Below, piece after piece: positions 1-5,197 of a stretch of 5,197 nucleotides of DNA. The position numbers and the translations under genes are program-made. Under the pieces are notes generated by a model. The model saw only the letters and a program-made list of their open reading frames with translations, ran no database searches and was not told where the DNA came from. The stretch is taken from assembly GCA_005879505.1 (NCBI GenBank), contig VBKQ01000339.1, positions 1-5,197 on the forward strand, read 5' to 3'. The stretch's first letter is position 1. The number at the start of each line of letters is the position of its first letter. This stretch comes from Deltaproteobacteria bacterium. GTDB lineage: Bacteria; Myxococcota; Myxococcia; Myxococcales; 40CM-4-68-19.

Positions 1-1
1 T

Positions 2-90
2 CGGGCGGGGATGCAGCTGCAGCTGCTCCTGCAGCGCAGGCCGCTGCGGCCAAGATGGGATACGAAGGCAGACGCACGGCGGCGGGTGTA
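2..90 (+). CDS. possible C-terminal tail of an unidentified plus-strand gene (partial)
   Basis: I do not recognise this product. Reading from base 2, the plus strand gives 29 residues ending at TAA (88-90), finishing RWDTKADARRRV: basic and rich in Leu, Gln and Arg. Support is indirect. Most codons in this frame end in G or C, as in the real genes here, while the overlapping frames are less biased. A gene ending here would converge with the cytochrome, and the hairpin at 116-136 would sit between the two stops, a common arrangement. The fragment is too short to prove coding. A competing reading is a minus-strand gene starting at GTG 77-75 with an Ala-rich signal-like N-terminus (MRLPSYPILAAAACAAG). 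That start has no ribosome binding site. Confidence 0.27.
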
Positions 91-115
91 ACACGAGCAA
101 TCGTAGGGAAACGCC

Positions 116-136
116 GCCGGCGGCCAAGCCGCCGGC
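116..136 (-). terminator. GC-rich hairpin after the cytochrome gene, probable terminator
   Basis: Two bases past the TAA of the cytochrome, the minus strand reads GCCGGCGG, loop CTTGG, CCGCCGGC: a perfect 8-bp stem with a 5-base loop, followed by GGCGTTTCCC. The position and the stable stem fit transcription termination. The T-tract is only three bases and starts three bases after the stem, so this is a weak intrinsic terminator by the classical rule. GC-rich genomes often have such hairpins. If a convergent plus-strand gene ends at 90, it could serve both directions. Confidence 0.55.
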
Positions 137-138
137 TG

Positions 139-3100
139 TTATGGGATGCCGTTGGTGTGGCACATCACGCACGTCGAGGGGTTCGTCATCTTCCTCGTGC
201 TGTGCGGGAACGTCCACGCGGAACCGTACGCCGTGCCCGTGGTCACGTAGCCATTACCGGAGGGCACGACATGGCACTGGTTGCAGTCCACCGGGTAGAA
301 GTGCTTCGGATAGGTGACGGTCATCCTGCCCTCCGCGAGGACGGAGGCGAGCGTGTAAGGCCGGGAGTCGCCCGCGCCGGAGGCCTGCGCCGTGGCGCCG
401 TTCCAGAGGGTACCGATCAGGTTGGTTCCCGCTTCATGGCACGAACCGCAGTTCGAGTTGATCAACGTGGAGAGGTGGTCGTACCCCATGGCCGGCCTGC
501 CGCCGGTCGAAGTCGTGTGGCAGGTCGTGCAGGCCACGCCGACCGCGACGGACGGGTGAGGCAGGTTGCCGATGCCCGTCTGCAGAATCGACGTGGTCGC
601 CGGAGGCTGCGGGATGGTGAACCCGCCAACCGAGATGTACGCGGGCATGGCGGCGCCGCCGAGCCAGCTCGGGCTCTGGGCCGTGCCGCTCCCCGGCCAC
701 GAGTGGCAGGTGCTGCAGTCCGGAGTTCCCGACGTAGCGGTGAACGTGCTGTGGTCGAACGTCGTGAAGGTCGGGCCGGGCTTGATGTTCAAGTGGCAGT
801 TGCTGCAGCGCCCCGTCGTGCCGTTCATCACCAACGGACTCGCCGACGTGAACTTCACGTGGAAGCTCGCCTGCGCCCATTCCTGGCCTTGGATGCCGGC
901 CACGGTCGATACGCCTGCCTGCGTATGGCAGAAGTTGCAGTCGTGGCCCGAGACGTTGACGTCGGTGTGCGAGATCTGGTCATGCGTGCCAGCCGGCACC
1001 CCGGTGGTCGCATCTCCGCTCGCCATCGTCAGCATCGCGGAGTTGGTCAGACCCACGGGTAGGTTGTTCTTCGTGCCTGCCACCGAGCCGCCGCCGTTGG
1101 TGAGGCCGTGGCACTCCTTGCAGGTGGCCACGCTGGCTACCGGGCCGTGGAACTTGTCCGCCTTGCTCCACGCGCTTCCCGACGCCTTCGCGTCGGCCGC
1201 GTGGCAGACGACGCAGTCCTTTCCGGCCACGGAGCTCGAGCCGTGGTTCATCCACTGCGCCTGGTTGGTCGTGGTGCTCCCCATCGCCAGCGTGTACGTC
1301 CAACTGCTCTGCGTCGAGGCGTTCGCCGCGGGCCGGGTCGGCATGTGGCAGTCGACGCACGCCTTGGGCTGCGTCGCGAGCGAGGAGTGATAGGCGCCGG
1401 TCTGCCAGAGCGTGGCTGCCATCGAGGTCGTGGTCGCCTTCGCCAGCGCGGTCGTGTGGCAGGTCTGGCAGCTCTGGAAGGTGATCTGGCCCGACTTGTG
1501 CCGCATGCTGTAGCGGGTCCCGTTGGTCAGGTCGGACTTGGCCGCATCGGCCATCAGCGGGTAGTGGCAGGCGTTGCAGTCCTGCGGCACCGCCGCGCCG
1601 ATGTTCGCGTGGAACAGCGGCGACTGCGCCGGAAGGCCGTCCGCCCAGCTGACGCCCGGGTTGTGGTGGCAGACCGCGCACTCGATTCCAGTGACGCCCG
1701 TCACCGAGACGCCGCCGATGGTCACCGGCGCGGCGAAGGTCACGTTGTGGTCCATCGGCTGCAGGTCGGACCCGGCCTTCATCACGATGCCCGTCGGGCG
1801 CATCTGGACGTGGCAGTCGGTGCACAGGCTGGTCGGCTGCGGGAGCGGGGTGATGGCCCCACCCGGAGTCGCCGAGTAGTTGCTCAGCGCGGAGTGGTAC
1901 ACCCCGTTCGCATAGGAGGTGACCGTCCCGTTCGTGTTGGTGTGGCAGTGCCAGCACTTGGTGTAGTCGGGCGTCGCGGTCGGGCCGGCGTTCAGCTCCG
2001 GCGGCAGCGCCGCCGAGACGTGGAGCATCATGTTGTAGAGCGTCGCCGAGATCGAGCTCGAGCTCGAGACCAGGCTGCCCGTCCGGTTCAGGTTGACTTC
2101 GGTCACCGTGATGAACTGGTTTGGCGAGCCGACCGGCGTCGAACCCGGATACCCCACGCCACCTTTCCAGTCGCCGCCGGGCAGCGGGAGATAACTCACG
2201 TACCTGCCCGCCGCCACGGTGGCCTGATGGCAACCGATGCAGTCGCCAATGCCGTTGGCGGAGTGATCGAATGGCGTTCCGCCGGGTGGCGTGATGACGG
2301 TGGTCGGCCGCTGGCTCACGTGACAGGCCACGCAGGTGGTGCCCGAGATCGCCGCCGCGCTATGCGTGAAATACCCGCCTGCCCAGTTTTGCGTGCTCCC
2401 CCAGACCCCGGTTCCCGGCCCGCGGTGGCAGGTGGCGCAGTCTTGGCCATCGCCATGCGTGATACCCGAGCTGGTCGTCCCGTAGTCGAACGGCGAGTTC
2501 TGGTAGGTGGTGCTCACCCAGCCCGAGGTCGAGACGGGCCGCTCGCCGGCGTGACACGGCAAGCAGGTCGCGGGGCTCGCGCTGCCCGGCAGGTGGAACT
2601 TGCCTTGCGACCACGACGTCCACTGCGACGCCGTCGCCGAGGAGTTCACGTGGCAGGAAGCGCAGTCGCCCAGGGCCGGGCCGGCCGTGTGATCGAACGC
2701 CAGGCCCGCGGCCATGGTGGAGTTCGCCGACGTCAGCACGGCGTTCGGTCTCGAGTTGGCGTGGCAGTCGACGCAGGACGCCGGCTGCGGCTGCATGGCG
2801 GCGGTGAGCGACGCGTGGAACAACGCGGGGGTGGTTCCCGCCAGATTGGTCGACCACGTCGCTACCAGCGCCTTGGAAGGGGGCGCGTGGCAGACCGCGC
2901 AGTCATAAGGGACCGCGGTCATGGTGGTCGGCCCCGCGCTGTTCCAGACCACGGCGTCATGCTTCATGGCGCCCGATGCGGGGTTTCTCGCCGCGTTCGT
3001 CGGGCCGACGAAGCCGCTCGGCATCGAGGAGCCATGGCAGTCCATGCAAAAGGTCGGCTGCGGCAGCACCGGAACGCTGTTGGCCAGCGAGGAGTGCAGC

Positions 3101-3810
3101 AAGCCGGGGAAGTAGGTGCCGGTGCTGGTGTCGTGGCAGCTCGCGCAGGTGCCGAGAGTGGCCGCCGGTAGATCGGTGGTCTGGTGATTCATCGGCATCG
3201 GCAGCGATTCGGTCGCCGGAGTGAGGCTGAAGATGGACGTACCTCCGTAAGAAGGGATCAGCTCCGCCACGGCCACGTCCTGTGAGGGGTCGCTGGCGAG
3301 GTTGGTGGGCGCCTTGCCCGCGCCAAGCCAGGTCGTCGTCGAGTGGCATGCTCCGCAGTCGGCGGTGCCGATGGGCGGGTGCGTGAAGGCCCCGCCGTCC
3401 AGACCGACTCCGCCCACGGGGAAAGCGGCGAAGGCCGCGCCGGTGGCGTGACAGGATGCGCAGCCCCCGGTGATGCCGGCGTGGTCGAAGGGCACTCTGG
3501 TCCCGGTGGCGTGGCAGCTCAAGCACGAGACGCTGTCGTACGCATATGCGATGCCGCCGTCCGGGAGGGAGGCGCCCGCGGACATCGTCAAGCTGACGTG
3601 CAGCATGTCGGTCAGCGGCTGCTCATGTCCGTGGCAATTGAAGCAGCTGAACTGACTGAACGAGGAGAACCGAAGGCCGGCGCTGGTCGAAGTCATGTTC
3701 CTCAGGCAGGTTGGGGCGATGGTTCCGTCAACTCCGGAGGCCGTCAAGGAACCGCGAAGGCGCATTCCGGAGCAGAAGCGCGCCAATACGCCGAGGGGTG
3801 TGCAGCTCAA
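139..3810 (-). CDS. giant multihaem c-type cytochrome, 28 CXXCH haem-binding motifs
   Basis: This is a 1223-residue polyhaem cytochrome c, probably carrying electrons outside the cytoplasmic membrane. I count 28 CXXCH motifs, beginning at residues 56, 96, 117, 152, 222, 255, 304, 346, 383, 416, 458, 493, 524, 619, 663, 711, 745, 781, 818, 866, 897, 958, 1002, 1032, 1094, 1121, 1176 and 1214. The last ends five residues before the C-terminus. Two module types largely alternate: CXXCH followed by [RK]P (for example CVDCHANSRP, CLPCHAGERP, CVACHVSQRP), and FDH or MDH before a DCXXCH, then Trp and [FY]H. The extra histidines could be distal ligands for bis-His haems. Haem-free stretches lie at 157-221, 529-618 and 1037-1093. 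The rest is rich in Ala, Ser, Thr and Gly, with no transmembrane segment. The start is uncertain: 3810 is TTG, no signal peptide is visible, and the frame is open back to a TAG at 3943-3945. In-frame ATGs at 3765 and 3696 lack convincing binding sites. It diverges from ccmAB. The coding frame is secure; electron acceptor and location are inferred. Confidence 0.93.
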   Translation of the reverse strand: MSCTPLGVLARFCSGMRLRGSLTASGVDGTIAPTCLRNMTSTSAGLRFSSFSQFSCFNCHGHEQPLTDMLHVSLTMSAGASLPDGGIAYAYDSVSCLSCHATGTRVPFDHAGITGGCASCHATGAAFAAFPVGGVGLDGGAFTHPPIGTADCGACHSTTTWLGAGKAPTNLASDPSQDVAVAELIPSYGGTSIFSLTPATESLPMPMNHQTTDLPAATLGTCASCHDTSTGTYFPGLLHSSLANSVPVLPQPTFCMDCHGSSMPSGFVGPTNAARNPASGAMKHDAVVWNSAGPTTMTAVPYDCAVCHAPPSKALVATWSTNLAGTTPALFHASLTAAMQPQPASCVDCHANSRPNAVLTSANSTMAAGLAFDHTAGPALGDCASCHVNSSATASQWTSWSQGKFHLPGSASPATCLPCHAGERPVSTSGWVSTTYQNSPFDYGTTSSGITHGDGQDCATCHRGPGTGVWGSTQNWAGGYFTHSAAAISGTTCVACHVSQRPTTVITPPGGTPFDHSANGIGDCIGCHQATVAAGRYVSYLPLPGGDWKGGVGYPGSTPVGSPNQFITVTEVNLNRTGSLVSSSSSISATLYNMMLHVSAALPPELNAGPTATPDYTKCWHCHTNTNGTVTSYANGVYHSALSNYSATPGGAITPLPQPTSLCTDCHVQMRPTGIVMKAGSDLQPMDHNVTFAAPVTIGGVSVTGVTGIECAVCHHNPGVSWADGLPAQSPLFHANIGAAVPQDCNACHYPLMADAAKSDLTNGTRYSMRHKSGQITFQSCQTCHTTALAKATTTSMAATLWQTGAYHSSLATQPKACVDCHMPTRPAANASTQSSWTYTLAMGSTTTNQAQWMNHGSSSVAGKDCVVCHAADAKASGSAWSKADKFHGPVASVATCKECHGLTNGGGSVAGTKNNLPVGLTNSAMLTMASGDATTGVPAGTHDQISHTDVNVSGHDCNFCHTQAGVSTVAGIQGQEWAQASFHVKFTSASPLVMNGTTGRCSNCHLNIKPGPTFTTFDHSTFTATSGTPDCSTCHSWPGSGTAQSPSWLGGAAMPAYISVGGFTIPQPPATTSILQTGIGNLPHPSVAVGVACTTCHTTSTGGRPAMGYDHLSTLINSNCGSCHEAGTNLIGTLWNGATAQASGAGDSRPYTLASVLAEGRMTVTYPKHFYPVDCNQCHVVPSGNGYVTTGTAYGSAWTFPHSTRKMTNPSTCVMCHTNGIP

Positions 3811-3907
3811 ACAGTGAGCGCAAAAAATTTCAAAATCGATCAGAGGAGAGGCGGGGCGGTCTCCAAGAATTGAGACTGGGCGCTCGTAGCGGGAGTAGCA
3901 TTGCCGG
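3811..3907. promoter_or_regulatory. divergent intergenic region between cytochrome and ccmA
   Basis: This is the only gap between the divergent genes, so it probably carries promoters for both. A local A/T-rich island (about 3821-3840, including a run of six A then TTT) stands out in GC-rich surroundings. On the minus strand TTGAAA (3833-3828) resembles a -35 box, but no good -10 box follows at the usual distance. On the plus strand TTGAGA (3870-3875) could be a -35 box, again without a clear -10. An imperfect dyad, TCTC-C-AA-GAA-TT-GAGA (3860-3875), could be an operator; it is short and may be chance. No specific promoter is assigned. Confidence 0.4.
3891..3895 (+). promoter_or_regulatory. 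candidate ribosome binding site for ccmA (GGGAG)
   Basis: GGGAG lies 12 bases before the ATG at 3908, longer than the usual 5-9 base spacing. The frame upstream of that ATG is closed by TAG at 3896-3898, so ATG 3908 is the first possible start. That start also places the N-terminus as expected for the family. A second, stronger purine-rich stretch (AGAGGAGAGG, 3842-3851) has no start codon at a usable distance. Confidence 0.35.
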
Positions 3908-4612
3908 ATGATCGCCGTCGCCGCGGCCGGGCTCTGCCGGCGCTATGGCCGCCGCTGGGCCCTGGCCGACGTCAGCTTCGAGGTTCCCGCCGGCGCGCTG
4001 GCCATGGTCACGGGCCGCAACGGGTCGGGAAAGTCCACGCTGCTGCGCGTGCTGGCCACCGCCATCCGGCCCGACCTGGGGACGGCGCGCATCCTCGGCC
4101 ACGACGTGCGCGCCGAGCGGGAGCTGGTGCGGCGCAAGGTCGGTCTGCTCGGCCACCGGACGCATCTGTACGAGCCGCTGACGGCGCTCGAGAACCTGGC
4201 GGTGGTCGCCCGGTTTCTCGGCGCGGATGCCGGACGCAGGGCTCTCCTCGGCCACCTCGAAGAAGTGGGCCTCGCGGATCGTGGCGACGATCCGGTGCAG
4301 ACGTTCTCGGCCGGCATGCGCCAGCGGCTCGCGCTCGCCAGCGTCCTGCTGCAGCGGCCGGAGGTCGTCTTGCTCGACGAGCCGTACGGCCACCTGGACG
4401 CCCCGGGGTTCCTGCTCATCGACAGCCTGCTGCAGAGGTTGCGCGCGCAAGGCGCCACGGTGCTGATGGCGACGCACTTGATCGCCCGCGGCCGCAAGCT
4501 CTGCGACCTGGGGCTGGTCCTCGAAGCGGGCCGGCTGGTCTACGCCGGCGCCGCCGCGCAGCTGCCGGAGCCGCAAGGAGCGGATGCGCTCGGTTTCGCG
4601 GAGGGCGCATGA
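3908..4612 (+). CDS. ccmA: CcmA, ATP-binding subunit of the cytochrome c maturation haem transporter
   Basis: This is the cytoplasmic ATPase of the CcmAB complex of System I cytochrome c biogenesis. ATP hydrolysis powers release of haem-loaded CcmE from CcmC so that haem can be attached to apocytochromes in the periplasm. At 234 residues it is a complete single ABC domain of about the usual CcmA length. Visible motifs are Walker A GRNGSGKST (36-44), the family-like segment GHRTHLYEPLTALENL (82-97) where other ABC proteins carry the Q-loop, the signature SAGMRQR (134-140), Walker B VVLLDEP (153-159), the D-loop region GHLD (161-164) and the switch histidine in MATH (H190). Its TGA overlaps the ATG of the next gene, so the two are probably translationally coupled. 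That neighbour is a recognisable CcmB, which favours CcmA over a generic ABC-2 ATPase. Nothing looks broken. Confidence 0.93.
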   Translation: MIAVAAAGLCRRYGRRWALADVSFEVPAGALAMVTGRNGSGKSTLLRVLATAIRPDLGTARILGHDVRAERELVRRKVGLLGHRTHLYEPLTALENLAVVARFLGADAGRRALLGHLEEVGLADRGDDPVQTFSAGMRQRLALASVLLQRPEVVLLDEPYGHLDAPGFLLIDSLLQRLRAQGATVLMATHLIARGRKLCDLGLVLEAGRLVYAGAAAQLPEPQGADALGFAEGA

Positions 4613-5197
4613 ACGCGCTCTTCGTCGCCTTCCGCAAGGACCTTCTCCTGCAATGGCGGGGAAGGACGCAGATGGTGGCCATCTTCGCCTTCGGCGCCGC
4701 CGCGCTCCTCCTCTTCAGCTTCGCCATCGGCCCGGATTCGTCGGCGCTGCGCCAGCACGCCGCAGGCTTTCTCTGGCTGGGGCTATTGCTCGCCTCGACG
4801 TTGTCGCTCGCGGAGAGCTTCGAGCGCGAGATGGAAGAGCAGGCGCTCGAAGGCCTGCTCCTCCTCCCGGCGAGCACGCGGGCCCTGTACTACGGAAAGG
4901 CGCTCGCCAACTGGGCCCAGCTCGCGCTCCTGGGAATGGCGCTCGTCCCGGTGATGGTCGTCCTCTACGACGCGGGGACGCTCCGTCTGCTCTCGCTCCT
5001 CGCGGTGATCCTGATCGGCACGGCCGGCCTTTCCGCCCCGGGCACCCTCTACGCCGCGATGACGTCGCAGACGCGCGCCCGCCAGACGCTTCTGCCTCTG
5101 CTCCTCTTTCCCCTGGTGGTGCCCGTGCTCCTCGCCGCCGTGAAGGCCACCTCGCTGGTGATCCTGGACGATCCGATGGGGCAATACCGCTCTTGGA
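4609..5197 (+). CDS. ccmB: CcmB, membrane subunit of the cytochrome c maturation haem transporter (3' truncated by window)
   Basis: This is the inner-membrane partner of CcmA in System I cytochrome c maturation. The ATG at 4609 overlaps the ccmA stop (ATGA). The frame stays open to the window end, giving 196 residues; E. coli CcmB has about 220, so some 25-30 residues are probably missing. The N-terminal FRKDLLLQWRGR (8-19) is a typical amphipathic CcmB start. Hydrophobic segments lie near residues 22-41, 51-69, 100-120, 127-147 and 161-181, consistent with a six-helix protein lacking its last helix. The run GTAGLSAPGTLYAAMTSQTR (137-156), followed by LLPLLLFPLVVPVLLAAVKA (161-180), is highly characteristic of the family. 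Acidic residues in SFEREMEEQALEGLLLLP (70-87) form the loop expected between helices 2 and 3. Further ccm genes (ccmC onward) would be expected downstream. Confidence 0.93.
   Translation, partial: MNALFVAFRKDLLLQWRGRTQMVAIFAFGAAALLLFSFAIGPDSSALRQHAAGFLWLGLLLASTLSLAESFEREMEEQALEGLLLLPASTRALYYGKALANWAQLALLGMALVPVMVVLYDAGTLRLLSLLAVILIGTAGLSAPGTLYAAMTSQTRARQTLLPLLLFPLVVPVLLAAVKATSLVILDDPMGQYRSW

Noticed and set aside
2..77. Minus-strand gene start at GTG 77-75 with Ala-rich signal-like peptide
   Set aside because: No purine-rich ribosome site, two prolines in the n-region, imperfect lipobox and weak codon bias. It is kept only as an alternative reading of the left flank.
2052..2068. GAGCTCGAGCTCGAG tandem/palindromic repeat
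   Set aside because: It encodes the Ser-rich stretch of the cytochrome (about residues 580-586) as a short low-complexity codon run; nothing suggests a regulatory role.
1108..3171. 687-codon open frame on the plus strand, and several other long plus-strand frames at 55-1390
   Set aside because: They lie antisense to the cytochrome, are arginine- and alanine-rich low-information translations, and are expected from GC-rich coding sequence on the opposite strand. The 28 ordered CXXCH motifs settle the true frame.
150..3650. Many dispersed copies of a GTGGCA-N(6)-GCA-like DNA pattern, superficially repeat- or array-like
   Set aside because: These are the reverse complement of codons for CXXCH. 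Spacing is irregular, spacers encode protein and the frame is intact, so this is neither a CRISPR array nor a DNA-level repeat element.
3830..4576. 248-codon minus-strand frame opposite ccmA, and 4416-5184 minus-strand frames opposite ccmAB
   Set aside because: CcmA and CcmB on the plus strand carry full family motifs; the minus-strand frames are compositional shadows without recognisable domains.

Overview
The window is GC-rich with strong G/C preference at third codon positions. Its two confident gene blocks are a giant multihaem c-type cytochrome and the start of a cytochrome c maturation (System I, Ccm) operon. This suggests a Gram-negative, respiratory, metal-reducing or anaerobic bacterium. 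A Myxococcota lineage close to Anaeromyxobacter fits best, though no taxonomic marker is present and this is inference.

Layout. Bases 1-138 hold no securely assignable gene. They contain a possible C-terminal tail of a plus-strand gene (stop at 88-90) and a clean GC-rich hairpin (116-136) just after the cytochrome stop codon. Bases 139 to about 3810 are one minus-strand reading frame of 1223 codons with 28 CXXCH haem-attachment motifs spread over its whole length, about one per 44 residues. A short divergent intergenic region (about 3811-3907) has an A/T-rich island, unusual in this window. Then come plus-strand ccmA (3908-4612, complete) and ccmB (4609 to the window end, cut off), overlapping by the ATGA stop/start.

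How they work together. CcmA is the ATPase and CcmB the membrane subunit of the CcmAB transporter, which drives the haem-handling steps needed to attach haem covalently to CXXCH motifs outside the cytoplasm. The divergent cytochrome is an extreme client: one polypeptide needs 28 haems. It is built from two alternating module types and has three longer haem-free segments that resemble one another. It is probably an exported electron-conduit or electron-storage protein.

The main puzzle is the cytochrome's amino terminus. The frame begins with TTG, no signal peptide is visible, and the frame stays open upstream with no ATG, GTG or TTG. A neighbouring frame carries a short signal-like start (MKFFALTV then stop) that one extra T would fuse to the cytochrome. 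This suggests a frameshift, sequencing error, unusual start or 5' decay.
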